Positions 19,729 through 29,025 of a stretch of 64,000 nt of DNA are shown here, one piece after another; the stretch's first letter is position 1, and every line of letters starts with the position of its first letter. A model generated the notes under the pieces. It made no database searches. It was not told the origin of the DNA and saw nothing but the letters and a program-made list of their open reading frames with translations. The DNA lies in contig NZ_WXZL01000003.1 in the NCBI RefSeq assembly GCF_009982895.1, forward strand, positions 211,706 to 275,705, read 5' to 3'. This DNA comes from Deinococcus alpinitundrae (GTDB lineage Bacteria; Deinococcota; Deinococci; Deinococcales; Deinococcaceae). The position numbers and the translations under genes are program-made.

Positions 19729-20754
19729 TCAGACGCCCACCGACATTCCGCTGCGGGCGCTCTCGTAGCCGCCCAGCACCAGCCGCACGCTCTCGCGGCC
19801 ATCCTCGCCGGTACAGACGATGGGCGCGCCCTCGGTGATACTCCTGACGAACGCCTGCACGCTACGGTGGTGGGCGATGGCTGAATTTTCCAGACCCGCA
19901 AAGTTGTACCAGGTCTCGTCGGTCTGCCCCCAGCTGCCGCTGCCTAAGCTGCGGCTGACGAAGCGCAGCCGGGGATCGCCCAGGCGGTTGCTGCACTCCA
20001 GTGCGCCCTCGCTGCCGTAGACGGCGAAGCTCTCCTCCCAGCCGGTGGCGGTCCAGGCGTTCTCCACGCTGCCCAGCGCCCCGCTCTCGAATTCCAGGCT
20101 GGCGACGCTGGTGTCTTCCACCTCGATGTCGAATTTCAAAGTACCCATACGTGCGAAGATGCTGCGCACGTCGCCGCCGAAGTGCCGGGCCAGGTCCATC
20201 ATGTGACAGCCGTTGTCGAGTAGGGTGCCGCCGCCGCTGGCCTGCAAGCTGCCGAAGGCCCCGCGTACTTCCTCGGCCCCGCCCCAGTCGTGGGCCTGGC
20301 GCAGCCGCATGAACGTCACGCGCCCGATGCGGCCCTCGTCAATCAGCCGCTTGGCGGTCTGGACGGCGGGGTTCGAGCGCAGGTGGTGGTTGGTCTGCAA
20401 GATGGCCCCACTCTCCCGCGCCGCTGCGATCATTTCGTCGCAGGCGGCCAGATCGAGCGACAGTGGCTTCTCGCACAGGACGTGAATGCCGCGCCGGAGG
20501 GCCGCCAGCGCGGCGGGCGCGTGGTAGGCGTTGGGAGTGCAGATGCTCAGCGCCTGAATATCCTCGCGCTCCAGCATCTCCTCGAAGCTGAGGTAGCCGC
20601 GTGCATTCCACTCGGTCTCACGCCGCGAGCGGGTGCCCTCGCTGGGATCGGCGAAGGCCACGACGTTCGCCCCGGCCAGCTGGTAGCCCTCGAAGTGCCG
20701 CAGCGAGATGGCCCCGGCCCCGATGATGGCGGCGTTGAGCAGCGGCCCGGTCAA
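19729..20754 (-). CDS. Gfo/Idh/MocA family dehydrogenase (ThuB-like)
   Basis: This 341-residue dehydrogenase has the Rossmann fold [20 protein letters not shown], the EKP motif ([17 protein letters not shown]) and the [16 protein letters not shown] stretch. It overlaps the upstream thuA-like gene by four bases. In Sinorhizobium the ThuA/ThuB pair oxidises trehalose and related disaccharides to 3-keto derivatives, with ThuB belonging to this family. The pair here faces a sugar ABC importer, supporting a similar disaccharide role, although the sugar is not identified. Confidence 0.85.
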   Translation of the reverse strand: MTGPLLNAAIIGAGAISLRHFEGYQLAGANVVAFADPSEGTRSRRETEWNARGYLSFEEMLEREDIQALSICTPNAYHAPAALAALRRGIHVLCEKPLSLDLAACDEMIAAARESGAILQTNHHLRSNPAVQTAKRLIDEGRIGRVTFMRLRQAHDWGGAEEVRGAFGSLQASGGGTLLDNGCHMMDLARHFGGDVRSIFARMGTLKFDIEVEDTSVASLEFESGALGSVENAWTATGWEESFAVYGSEGALECSNRLGDPRLRFVSRSLGSGSWGQTDETWYNFAGLENSAIAHHRSVQAFVRSITEGAPIVCTGEDGRESVRLVLGGYESARSGMSVGV

Positions 20755-21503
20755 GATTGGGTCTCCGGCAACTGCTCCAGAGGGATGGGCCGGTGGCCGA
20801 ATGAACGCGGCGCGCTGGCCGTCGGTCTGGCCCAGTGGGCGGCGTTGGCGATGACCTGCTGAATGGCCGGGTGGTGGTAGGTCGGGTAGGTCTCGTGGCC
20901 GGGGCGGAAGTAAAAGATCTTGCCGCTGCCGCGCGTGAAGGTGCAGCCGCTCCTGAACACCTCGCCGCCGGAAAACCAGCTCACGAACACCAGCTCGTCG
21001 GGCGCGGGGATGTCGAAGTGCTCGCCGTACATCTCCTCAGCCTCCAGCTCGATGTACTCGCCCACATCCTGGGCGATGGGGTGCGCCGGGTTGACGACCC
21101 ACAGCCGCTCCTTGTCGTTGCCCTCGCGCCACTTGAGGTCGCAGCCGGTGCCCATCAGCAGCTTGAAGACTTTGCTGAAGTGCCCGGAGTGCAGCACGAT
21201 GAGCCCCATGCCGCCCAGCACACGGGTCACCACTTTGGCGGCCACCTCGTCGGACACGTCGGCGTGCGCCTTGTGGCCCCACCACACCAGTACGTCGGTG
21301 TTGTCCAGCACCTCGTCCGTCAGGCCGTGCTGCGGCTCGTCGAGCGTGGCGGTCTGGACTCCGGTAAAGCCGTGCGCCCGCAGGCCGTCAGCGATGACCT
21401 GGTGAATGCCCTGCGGATACACGGCGCTGACTTTGGGATTCTCTTTTTCGTGGCGGTACTCGTTCCAGACGGTGAGGCGCAGATCACGCTGTGGTTGGGT
21501 CAT
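20751..21503 (-). CDS. thuA: ThuA-like trehalose utilization protein
   Basis: This protein of 250 residues is ThuA-like (class I glutamine amidotransferase-like fold). Typical stretches are [53 protein letters not shown] and [21 protein letters not shown] start it at the ATG at 21503, which begins [20 protein letters not shown]; the open frame continues upstream into low-complexity sequence with no homology. It is the first gene of a two-gene operon with the ThuB-like dehydrogenase, and it is transcribed away from the sugar transporter. The biochemical function of ThuA is linked to keto-sugar formation from trehalose-type disaccharides. Confidence 0.88.
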   Translation of the reverse strand: MTQPQRDLRLTVWNEYRHEKENPKVSAVYPQGIHQVIADGLRAHGFTGVQTATLDEPQHGLTDEVLDNTDVLVWWGHKAHADVSDEVAAKVVTRVLGGMGLIVLHSGHFSKVFKLLMGTGCDLKWREGNDKERLWVVNPAHPIAQDVGEYIELEAEEMYGEHFDIPAPDELVFVSWFSGGEVFRSGCTFTRGSGKIFYFRPGHETYPTYHHPAIQQVIANAAHWARPTASAPRSFGHRPIPLEQLPETQS

Positions 21504-21771
21504 GACGCTGCTGAATCTAGCGCCTCGCCGGGCCGGGTGCAGCAGTTGGATAGAGGAGAGGGAACGCGGCGGACCCGGCGGGCCCGCTGGCCTCATGATA
21601 GAGAAGCGGGTAGGGTGTCTTGGTCTGCGGCCCAGTCACTCAGCGGCCTGGCAGCGACCTGGCCACGTTGACCCTCTTCAGCCCCGCTCTACGCTGAGGC
21701 TGTCTTCTCCCACCACAGTTCGGTTCTACCCAAGGCCACTTCCGTTCTCGCCGTTTTTCTGGAGGTTTCTG

Positions 21772-21828
21772 ATGACATCTGCCCTGACGCCCCCACCGCC
21801 CGGACCTTCGATTCACGGAGTCGCGTGA
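21772..21828 (+). CDS. Possible 18-residue leader peptide upstream of a sugar permease
   Basis: An ATG at 21772 with an excellent GGAGG six bases upstream opens a frame of 18 residues (MTSALTPPPPGPSIHGVA) that ends in TGA overlapping the GTG start of the permease. Its polyproline run (four consecutive prolines) could stall ribosomes. It may be a translational-coupling or attenuation leader for the transporter operon. It could instead mark an older start of the permease, separated by a frame change. No homology is recognisable. Confidence 0.4.
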   Translation: MTSALTPPPPGPSIHGVA

Positions 21829-22733
21829 CCGCCCGCGCCCGAACACTGCCCGCCAGTGGGTACGCCAGAGTGTCGTGGTGGCTGTTCGTGCCCACCCTGC
21901 TGCCGGTCATCGTACTGTCGGTCTGGCCGCTGCTCCAGGGCGTCTATCTGGGGTTCACCGATTACACCCTGGGCGCAGACAGCCGCAAATTTGTCTGGTT
22001 TGGCAACTTCGCCAAAATGTTCTCGGATCGTCAGTTCTGGAGCTCGTTTCAGATCGGGGCCATCTGGACGGTGACGGTCACGGCGGGGGTGATCGTGCTG
22101 GGCATGGGGCTGGCGCTGCTGCTCAACGCCCGCTTGCCGGGTCAGGCGGTGGCGCGCGTGCTGGTGCTGATTCCCTGGGCCATTCCGCCGGTCATCAAGG
22201 GCATGATCTGGCGGCTGATCTACCACCCGACCAGCGGCTTTCTCAACGGCTTTCTGCTGTCGGTGGGCGTGCTCAAGTCGCCCATCGACTGGCTGGGCAG
22301 CTTTACCTGGGCCTTGCCCGCCGTGATCGTGGTGGGCATCTGGACTGGGCTGCCGCAGGCGACGGTGGTGCTACTGGCGGGGTTGCAAACCATTCCTGAC
22401 GAACTGAAGGAAGCGGCGGCGCTCGACGGGGCGTCCAGCGGCCAGCAGTTTCGCTACGTGACCCTGCCGCTGATGATGCCGGTCCTGCTGGCCGTCACGG
22501 CGCTGGAATTCATGTGGAACTTCAATTCCTTCGGTCTGGTCTACACCCTCACCGAGGGCGGGCCTGCCGGAACGACCCGCCTGCCGATGCTGTTCGCTTA
22601 CGAGGAAGCCTTCCGATACGGCAACATCGCCTACGCCTCGGCGCTGGGCCTGGTGATCGTGCTCATCATCGGTCTGGTGCTGCTCTACAGCGTCCGCAGT
22701 CAGTTTCTGACGGCCACCAAGGCGGCGCAATGA
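21825..22733 (+). CDS. Carbohydrate ABC transporter permease (MalF type)
   Basis: This 302-residue inner-membrane permease has about six membrane segments and the cytoplasmic EAA loop (ELKEAAALDGASSGQQFRY), which contacts the ATPase. It begins with SWWLFVPTLLPVIVLSVWPL, typical of MalF/UgpA-type proteins. The GTG at 21825 lies within the stop codon of the short leader frame and is preceded by GGAG. It overlaps the second permease by four bases. No ATPase gene accompanies the system, so a shared MsmK/MsmX-type ATPase elsewhere is likely. The ThuA/ThuB-like pair across the gap suggests a disaccharide substrate. Confidence 0.9.
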   Translation: MTARARTLPASGYARVSWWLFVPTLLPVIVLSVWPLLQGVYLGFTDYTLGADSRKFVWFGNFAKMFSDRQFWSSFQIGAIWTVTVTAGVIVLGMGLALLLNARLPGQAVARVLVLIPWAIPPVIKGMIWRLIYHPTSGFLNGFLLSVGVLKSPIDWLGSFTWALPAVIVVGIWTGLPQATVVLLAGLQTIPDELKEAAALDGASSGQQFRYVTLPLMMPVLLAVTALEFMWNFNSFGLVYTLTEGGPAGTTRLPMLFAYEEAFRYGNIAYASALGLVIVLIIGLVLLYSVRSQFLTATKAAQ

Positions 22734-23590
22734 CCGCTGTGCCAGCGCTTCGTCCGCGCAAGTCCAGGTTCTCACCCGCCCGACTTCTGATGTCGCTGCT
22801 GCTATGGGGCTTTGTCGCGTTTCTGGCGTTCCCGGTACTGTGGCTACTCTCCACTGCTTTCAAGTCCAGCGCCGAACTATTCACGGTCTCGGGCTTCTGG
22901 CCCAAGTCGCCCACCCTCGGCAACTTCGTGGAGGCCGTCACCGACCTGGGTGTGCTGCAAAGCGCCTTCAATACCTTCAAGGTCAGTATCGTCTCAGCGG
23001 CCCTGACGCTAGCGGTGGCCACCCCGGCGTCTTACGCGCTGGCGCGGCGGCCCAGCGGCATCAACAAAGCAGTGATGATCTGGATTCTGGTGACCCAGAC
23101 CTTCCCGGTGATCCTGATCATGGTGCCGCTGTTTCTGATTCTGGCCCGCCTGGGGCTGGTCAACACCCACCTGGGCCTGATTCTGGTGTACGTGGTCTGG
23201 AGCCTGCCGTTCGTGCTGTGGATGCTGCAAGGTTACATTGCGGGCATTCCGGTGGAACTGGAAGAAGCGGCAGCGGTGGACGGCGCGACGCCGTTTCAGG
23301 CCATTCGCCACATCCTGGTGCCGCTGATGCTGCCCGCCCTGGTCGCCACCGGTTTGTATGCGTTCATCAACGCCTGGAACGAATTTTTCTTCGCGCTGGT
23401 GCTGCTCAAGTCACCGGAGCTGCTCACCATTCAGGTCAATCTGTCGCGGCTGCGCGGCGTCGAAGGGCTGGCCCGCTGGGGTCCGCTGGCGGCGGGCAGC
23501 GTGCTGGCGACCATTCCAACGTTGATTTTGTTCGCCTTCATGCAGCGCCGCCTCGTCTCGGGCCTGCTGGCTGGCGGCGTCAAAGCCTGA
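22730..23590 (+). CDS. Carbohydrate ABC transporter permease (MalG type)
   Basis: This 286-residue protein is the second permease of the importer, MalG-like. It has an N-terminal membrane segment after positively charged RPRKSRFSPARL, and the EAA loop ELEEAAAVDGATPFQAIRH. The region NAWNEFFFALVLLKSPELLT is typical of the family. It starts within the stop codon of the first permease (ATGA). It is followed 83 bases later by the substrate-binding protein, an order reversed from the usual binding protein first. Confidence 0.9.
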   Translation: MTAVPALRPRKSRFSPARLLMSLLLWGFVAFLAFPVLWLLSTAFKSSAELFTVSGFWPKSPTLGNFVEAVTDLGVLQSAFNTFKVSIVSAALTLAVATPASYALARRPSGINKAVMIWILVTQTFPVILIMVPLFLILARLGLVNTHLGLILVYVVWSLPFVLWMLQGYIAGIPVELEEAAAVDGATPFQAIRHILVPLMLPALVATGLYAFINAWNEFFFALVLLKSPELLTIQVNLSRLRGVEGLARWGPLAAGSVLATIPTLILFAFMQRRLVSGLLAGGVKA

Positions 23591-23673
23591 GTTGGAAAGC
23601 TTAAGCTAAGATGAACCCCGACCGTCTTTCTCCGTTGCACGCCAACCCTTCACGTTCAAAGCGAGGCATCGTC

Positions 23674-24975
23674 ATGAATCCATCCAAAAAGTCCGCCCTG
23701 CTTAGCGCCGCTCTGCTCGTGACCCTGGCCCCCAGTGTCTCAGCGCAGGCGAGCGCTCCGGTTAAGCTGCGCTTCGTCAGCCTGGCGTGGCAGACCCAGG
23801 CCATCGCCGCCGTCAAGACCGCTGTGGCCGGGTGCAACGCCCAGAGCAAGAGCTATCAGGTCGATTATCAGCAGGTGTCGTGGGATTCCATTCAGGACTA
23901 CCTCACCACCTCCTTCGAGGCCAAGAACGTGCCGGACGTATTTCACTACGAGTCCACGCCGGTGATGGAATTCGGCATGCGCGGCTACCTCACTGACCTC
24001 TCCAAAATGGTGCCCGCCGAGATGAAAAAGGACGTGGCCAGGGGAGCCTGGGACACTGTGACTGCCGACAACGGCAACATCTACGGCGTGCCGTTTTTGT
24101 GGGAATCGCTGATCACGCTCTACAACAAAGACCTCTTCAAGGCGGCGGGGATCCGGGTGCCGACGGTGGCCAAACCCTGGTCCTGGGCCGAGTTTCAGCA
24201 GGCGTCCAAGAAGCTGACGATCGACAAGAACGGTGACGGTACGCCGGACCAGTACGGCTCGGCCTTCGGGCTACGCGCGCCCACCAACCGGATTCTGAAT
24301 CTGGCGCTGGGCTTCGGCGGCAACTACTTTTACAAGAGCGGCAACAAGTACGTCGTCAAGGTGGGCGATAAGGAAAAGGCGCTGCTCAAGATCCTGATGG
24401 ACATGCACTACGCCGAAAGATCGGCGTCCCCCGACGGCCTGACTGCCCAGAGTCCCGAACTGTTCGCGGGCTTTTTCTCCGGCAAGTTCGCCATGCTGCC
24501 GGGCATCGGGGTGTGGGCACGCCAGACCATCGCCGAGAGCGGTCCCAAGAATTTCAACTGGGGCGTGCTGCCGCCCATCAAGGCCACCAGTCAGGCGCAG
24601 GGATCGGCCACCCAGACGCTGAGCATTCCGGCAGCCTCGGCGCACAAGAAAGAAGCCATGCAGTTCATCAACTGCCTGACCAACCGCACCAACGACGGCA
24701 AGCTGGCGGCGGGCGACTGGCTCTTTCCCACCCGCACCTCGTCTTTGAAAGGCTCCTACTTTCAGTCCGCCGACAACGGCTGGAAAGTCGCCTCCGAGTC
24801 GGCCAAGTACCTGACGATGGCTCCCTTTCAGGAAGTCAACGGCTTTACCGAGGTGAAAAGTAAGGTGCTGACCCCGATTTTCCAGCAGTTGCTGGCTAAC
24901 CGCATCACGCTCGATGACGCGGCCAAGCAGATTGAGCAGCAGGGCAATGAGGTGCTGGCGAAGTACTACAAATAG
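23674..24975 (+). CDS. Extracellular carbohydrate-binding protein of an ABC transporter
   Basis: This 433-residue protein belongs to the SBP_bac_1 family. I start it at the ATG at 23674, which has GAGG eight bases upstream and is followed by a signal peptide (MNPSKKSALLSAALLVTLAP, cleavage near VSAQASA). The mature protein contains VPDVFHYESTPVMEFGMRGYL, YGVPFLWESLITLYNKDLF and GKFAMLPGIGVWAR, typical of disaccharide or oligosaccharide binders. A preceding in-frame ATG at 23611 would give an improbable N-terminus. It belongs to the permease operon upstream; a gap of 83 bases leaves room for its own promoter, which would boost binding-protein levels. Confidence 0.92.
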   Translation: MNPSKKSALLSAALLVTLAPSVSAQASAPVKLRFVSLAWQTQAIAAVKTAVAGCNAQSKSYQVDYQQVSWDSIQDYLTTSFEAKNVPDVFHYESTPVMEFGMRGYLTDLSKMVPAEMKKDVARGAWDTVTADNGNIYGVPFLWESLITLYNKDLFKAAGIRVPTVAKPWSWAEFQQASKKLTIDKNGDGTPDQYGSAFGLRAPTNRILNLALGFGGNYFYKSGNKYVVKVGDKEKALLKILMDMHYAERSASPDGLTAQSPELFAGFFSGKFAMLPGIGVWARQTIAESGPKNFNWGVLPPIKATSQAQGSATQTLSIPAASAHKKEAMQFINCLTNRTNDGKLAAGDWLFPTRTSSLKGSYFQSADNGWKVASESAKYLTMAPFQEVNGFTEVKSKVLTPIFQQLLANRITLDDAAKQIEQQGNEVLAKYYK

Positions 24976-26026
24976 ATCTCGGCTTCTCTATTCGGTGGCG
25001 CAACGGGTGAACAGAGCTGACCCGGTGATGGGTGAAGTAGGGGGCCTGTCACTGTGCTTTCTTGAGCCGCATTGCCTCCAGCGTGCCGGAGATGGTCAGC
25101 TCGTCCGCACCTGTACGTGGAACAGCCTGGAGATTTTTGCAGTTCCATATCGAATCCGATTTGTTTCGTGGTCGGATGAAACCGTCTGCGGGAAACGATC
25201 TACTTGAGTCGGTACCCGTCATGACTGCAAAAGTGGAGATAAGTTGGAAAAGCGAGATCCTGTCATCCAGCCAATCCAAGGTCTTGCTTTCCCACTCTGC
25301 TGGCACGATAGTTCATCTCATTTTCATGTCGCAGGTATTTTATAAAGATTGTCGCCAATCGTTTCAATCCAGGCGCAGCGCCGCCCTGTGAAGTCCCGGT
25401 CTCTCTCAGGAGCACCATAAACAATCAGATTTCCGATCCTCTGGAACAGTCCGCCTCAGAAGTCGCTCAGCCACTCCAGAACTCCTACCAGCCCCCACTC
25501 TCACGCCACTGGGCAAGTGGTCGGCCCTGACCCTGGCGCAGAGCGTGCCGATCGTGGTGGGCAGTCACTACAACCCGTTTACGAACACATGGTCTAAATA
25601 ACAGCTTGACCTTCTCGTCTCCCCGCACCTGGTGATGCAGTCACTTGGTGTCGGCGTCAGTGCCAAGGCGTGCAGAGCGTAGATTGATCACGGCCCGTAC
25701 AGACCCCAGCGGGTGGATCGGGTCAGCTTCCAAGTTCGCTCTCTGAGCTGTGCCAGTGGGTCGCTGCGGAAGCGCTGGAGACGGCCCTATTTTTGCTAGG
25801 ACCTGTCAGCAATCCGCCGTCCCAGAGATAGGCAGCAAATTCCTCCCGTGAGTTCTTGGCACCCGGTGAATGGCACGCTTATGACTTGGGACACGCACAC
25901 GCTCACGTGATCACAATATAAAAACGACTTTCATCCAGAAATAACAAAGCGGTCAGGCTGCTGAAGGTACGGCGTGCGAAGCACTGGGCAACGGCGTCCG
26001 GCGTCCCTCAAAGCATTCTCTGGAGA
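24976..26026. other. Gene-poor, decayed stretch of about 1 kb
   Basis: I see no intact gene here. GC content is visibly lower than in the surroundings. An 85-residue open frame on the minus strand (25049-25306) has no recognisable motif. Near 25500-25610 a plus-strand frame reads as an orphan C-terminus ending in NPFTNTWSK. At about 25900-25950, minus strand, LLFLDES resembles the start of the IS630 catalytic region, out of frame with the transposase fragment next to it. The stretch is best read as accumulated insertion-sequence and gene debris. Confidence 0.5.
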
Positions 26027-26305
26027 CTAGCGTTTTTTATAGGTAATGTGGCGGCGAAAGATCGGGTCAAGCGTTTTGTAGCTGATCTTCAACCCGGTAG
26101 CGGTTTCCAGCAGGTCCGCATGCGCTTGCAAAGTCACGTCCCGGTGGGTCTCGAGCTGCGTCAGGAGCTGCTGCGCATGGAGAGCCGTCACCGTGCGGTG
26201 CCGACCCGTCGGTTTGGCAACAACGTGCAGGGTATTCTGGCGGTGCCGTTTCAGATAGCTCTTGACGGTATCGACATGGACAGTGCCTACGCCATAGCGC
26301 TCGCT
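26027..26305 (-). pseudogene. IS630-family transposase fragment
   Basis: Reading the minus strand from about 26305 gives a helix-turn-helix protein piece: FSERYGVGTVHVDTVKSYLK, then PTGRHRTVTALHAQQLL, then ETATGLKISYKTLDPIFRRH, ending ITYKKR and a stop. This is the N-terminal DNA-binding half of an IS630-type transposase. The catalytic half is not in frame downstream, although a degenerate LLFLDES motif is found below 26000. The fragment directly abuts the truncated sugar-binding-protein gene. The exact boundary, near 26305, is estimated from where similarity changes. Confidence 0.6.
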
Positions 26306-26809
26306 AAAAGTGACGCGATGGCGAAAATCATCAAGTCGTGCAAGGGCTGCACCGTGCTGGAAACCCGCGTGCAGTCGCTGGGGATCGCCACCAAGGACAT
26401 GCCCACCGTGACCGCCAGCCTGCTGCAAAAGTACGGTGCGAAGTGGAATTATTCGCTGGGCATCAACGACCTGTACTTCGACGGGATGCTGCCCGCCCTG
26501 ACCGCCGCCGGTATCAATCCCACCGGCCAGCTCTCCAACAGCTCGGCGGGTGACGGCAGCCAGAGTGCCTATCAGCGCATCCGCACTGGTCAGTATCAGG
26601 ACGCCACCATCCCGGAGCCGGTCAACTTGCAGGGCTGGCAACTCATTGACGAACTCAACCGCGCCTTCGCGGGCCAGAAACCCAGCGGCTTCAGCATCCC
26701 GGTGCATATCGTCACCAAGGCCAATATCGCCTATGACGGCGGGGCCAAGGACAGCTTCGATCCGCAGAACGGCTACAAGACCCAGTACCGCAAGATCTGG
26801 GGCAAGTAA
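26306..26809 (+). pseudogene. Truncated sugar ABC transporter substrate-binding protein
   Basis: The plus-strand frame ending at 26809 encodes about 167 residues of the C-terminal half of a ribose-type periplasmic binding protein (Peripla_BP_4): SDAMAKIIKSCKGCTVLETR, WNYSLGINDLYFDGMLPALT, AGDGSQSAYQRIRTGQYQDA and TIPEPVNLQGWQLIDELNRAF. No signal peptide or N-terminal lobe is present; upstream, the frame continues only through antisense sequence of the IS630 fragment. Insertion or deletion at the IS630 junction therefore removed the 5' half. The intact cupin, lactonase and dehydrogenase genes begin two bases after its stop, so it was once the first gene of that operon. Confidence 0.75.
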
Positions 26810-26810
26810 G

Positions 26811-27170
26811 GTGAGCGGCCCCGAACCTGTGGATTTGCTCGCTCTGGCGGCAGCCCAGGCTCGGGGGCCGTACAACCACATCTTCATGGCAGGGTCCGGT
26901 CACCGCGCCCGCCTGACCCTGACCACTGCGCCCGGCCCCTGGCACCATCATCCCAACACGCCCGAAACATTCATGGTGCTGCAGGGCGTGCTGGTGCTGG
27001 AATTCAGGGATGGGTCAGCAGTGCGCCTGCCAGCCGGTTCGGCCCTGACGGTGCCCACCCATGTCAGCCACCGCTCTATGCCGGAAGGTGGCAGCGGACG
27101 GGCCGTGAGCGTGAGTCTGGAAGTCCAGAACCAGCAAGTTATTCTGGAGATTGAAGAAGAGGAGAACTGA
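26811..27170 (+). CDS. Small cupin-domain protein
   Basis: This 119-residue protein is a single-domain cupin. Motif 1 is visible as WHHHPNTPETFMVLQGVLVL and motif 2 as PAGSALTVPTHVSHR, giving several histidines and a glutamate for metal binding. The GTG at 26811 lies one base after the stop of the truncated binding-protein gene. It precedes an SMP-30-type lactonase and a 3-hydroxyisobutyrate-dehydrogenase-like gene. In such sugar-acid operons small cupins often act as sugar isomerases or sensors, but no activity can be assigned here. Confidence 0.8.
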   Translation: MSGPEPVDLLALAAAQARGPYNHIFMAGSGHRARLTLTTAPGPWHHHPNTPETFMVLQGVLVLEFRDGSAVRLPAGSALTVPTHVSHRSMPEGGSGRAVSVSLEVQNQQVILEIEEEEN

Positions 27171-27172
27171 TC

Positions 27173-28096
27173 TTGGACGCACCCGAAACGAGAATAGAAA
27201 TCGCTGACGAGCGCCTCATACCGCTGCTCAGAGAGGGAGCTGTGCTGGAGTGCCTCTGGACCGGGGCCACCTGGTGTGAGGGGCCAGTGTACCTGCCGGA
27301 TGGCCGTCTGGTCTGGAGCGACATTCCCGGCAACCGCCTGCTGGTCTGGCAGGAAGGTGAAGCGGTGCGGGAGTATCTCGAGCCCTCGCACTTTCAGAAC
27401 GGCCATGTCCTGGACGCGGGGGGCCGCATCGTCGGCTGCTCGCACGGCGAACGTGCCATCGTCCGGCAGGAACACGACGGAAGCTGGAAAGTGCTGGTCG
27501 GTGAGTATCAAGGCAAGCGCCTCAACAGCCCAAACGATGTGGTGGTGGCCAAAGGCGGCAGCATCTGGTTCACCGATCCGCCCTACGGCCTGATTCAGCC
27601 GCACGAGGGCTACGGCGGCACCCAGGAGCAGCCAGGCCAGGAGGTCTACCGCTTCGACCCAGATACCGGCGATATTCGGGTGCTGGTGCGCGGGATGATC
27701 TGCCCCAACGGACTGGCCTTCAGCCCCGACGAAACGGTGCTATACGTGGGCGACACGGCGGGGACGCACACTGGCGAGCGGTACTGGCCCGAAGCCCACC
27801 ACCACATCATGGCCTACGACCTCGTCAACGGTGAGGCGACGAACGCCCGCCTGTTTGCCGAAGTCTCACCGGGCTTTCCTGACGGCTTTCGGGTGGACGT
27901 TTACGGCAATGTCTGGACCAGCAGCGGCAGCGGCGTGCAAGTTTACGCGCCGGACCGTACCCGGCTGGGCGAGATCAGCGTGCCGGAAGTGATCGGCAAC
28001 CTGACGTTTGGCGGCCCCAATGGAACGACGCTTTTTATTGTGGCCAGCAGCAGCCTCTACCGCATGGAGGTGAACGTGCGCGGCGCGACGGCGTGA
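27173..28096 (+). CDS. SMP-30/gluconolactonase family protein
   Basis: This 307-residue beta-propeller has the family signatures TWCEGPVYLPDGRLVWSDIP, LNSPNDVVVAKGGSIWFTDP and NGLAFSPDETVLYVGDT, followed by GFPDGFRVDVYGNVWTS. The conserved Glu, Asn and Asp metal ligands (in CEGP, NSPND and PDGF) are present. It should hydrolyse a sugar lactone to the aldonic acid. The TTG start at 27173 has GAGGAG nine bases upstream, and the gene overlaps the next one (GTGA). With the cupin and the following dehydrogenase it forms a sugar-acid catabolic operon. Confidence 0.9.
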   Translation: MDAPETRIEIADERLIPLLREGAVLECLWTGATWCEGPVYLPDGRLVWSDIPGNRLLVWQEGEAVREYLEPSHFQNGHVLDAGGRIVGCSHGERAIVRQEHDGSWKVLVGEYQGKRLNSPNDVVVAKGGSIWFTDPPYGLIQPHEGYGGTQEQPGQEVYRFDPDTGDIRVLVRGMICPNGLAFSPDETVLYVGDTAGTHTGERYWPEAHHHIMAYDLVNGEATNARLFAEVSPGFPDGFRVDVYGNVWTSSGSGVQVYAPDRTRLGEISVPEVIGNLTFGGPNGTTLFIVASSSLYRMEVNVRGATA

Positions 28097-28971
28097 GCGC
28101 TCCATCCGGTACCACATTGAAAGTGGCCTTCATCGGCACCGGGCTGATGGGCCGCCCGATGGTGCGGTGCTTGCTGGGCGGTGGCGTATCGGTGACCGTC
28201 TTCAACCGCTCGCCGGGACCGCTGGAAGAGCTGGAAAAACTGGGCGCAACGAAGGCCAGGAACCCAGCGGAAGCGGTGCGGCAAGCCGAGGTGGTCATCA
28301 CCATGCTGCCCAACGGCGACGTGGTGGGCGATGTGCTGCGCAGCGGCGTGCTGGATGCGGCGCGGCCCGGCACGCTCTTTATCGACATGAGCAGCATTCA
28401 CCCGGCGCTGGCCCGTGAACATGCGGCGCTGATCGCCGCCGAAGATTGTCAGTCGCTGGACGCCCCGGTCAGCGGCGGCACAGTGGGTGCGGAGGCCGGA
28501 ACGCTGGCGATCATGGCGGGTGGTGACGAAGCTGATTTCGGGCGGGCCGCGCCGCTCTTGGCGCTGATGGGCCGTCCCACGCTGGTCGGCCCGCACGGAG
28601 CCGGGCAACTCTGCAAGCTGGTCAATCAGGCGATCGTGGCCGTGACCATTGGCGCGGTCGCCGAGGGCCTGAGCCTCGCCAGAGCGGGCGGCGCAGACCC
28701 GGTGCGGGTGCGTGAGGCCATCCTGGGCGGCTTCGCCCAGAGCCGCATCCTGGAATTGCACGGCCAGCGCATGAACGAGCGCCGTTTCGAGCCGGGAGGC
28801 ACCATCACCAACCAGGTCAAGGACCTCGACGCCGTACTGGACGTGGCGGCGCGTTCAGGGATCACGCTACCGCTGAGTCAGCGCGTTCACGAACTCTTCG
28901 GATCGATGCTGGAGGCCGGTGAGGGCGGCCTGGATCACAGCGCCCTGATTCTGGAACTCGAGCGGCTCTGA
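28093..28971 (+). CDS. 3-hydroxyisobutyrate dehydrogenase family NAD(P)-dependent oxidoreductase
   Basis: This 292-residue beta-hydroxyacid dehydrogenase has the Rossmann motif VAFIGTGLMGRPMVR, the substrate-binding DAPVSGGTVGAEAGTLAIM and the catalytic lysine region KLVNQAIVAV, with TNQVKDLDAVLDVA later. The family includes tartronate semialdehyde reductase and 2-hydroxy-3-oxopropionate reductase, either of which would fit a sugar-acid pathway. It starts within the stop of the lactonase gene. Downstream lies the broken aldo/keto reductase. The precise substrate cannot be given from sequence alone. Confidence 0.88.
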   Translation: MSAPSGTTLKVAFIGTGLMGRPMVRCLLGGGVSVTVFNRSPGPLEELEKLGATKARNPAEAVRQAEVVITMLPNGDVVGDVLRSGVLDAARPGTLFIDMSSIHPALAREHAALIAAEDCQSLDAPVSGGTVGAEAGTLAIMAGGDEADFGRAAPLLALMGRPTLVGPHGAGQLCKLVNQAIVAVTIGAVAEGLSLARAGGADPVRVREAILGGFAQSRILELHGQRMNERRFEPGGTITNQVKDLDAVLDVAARSGITLPLSQRVHELFGSMLEAGEGGLDHSALILELERL

Positions 28972-29025
28972 TACGGACTCTGGTTGAATCGGTTCATAGA
29001 ACCAGCAAAATACGACCAATGGGAG

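Noticed and set aside
25049..25306. 85-residue minus-strand open frame after the sugar-binding protein
   Set aside because: No ribosome binding site, motif or neighbour supports it, and it lies in a low-GC decayed stretch.
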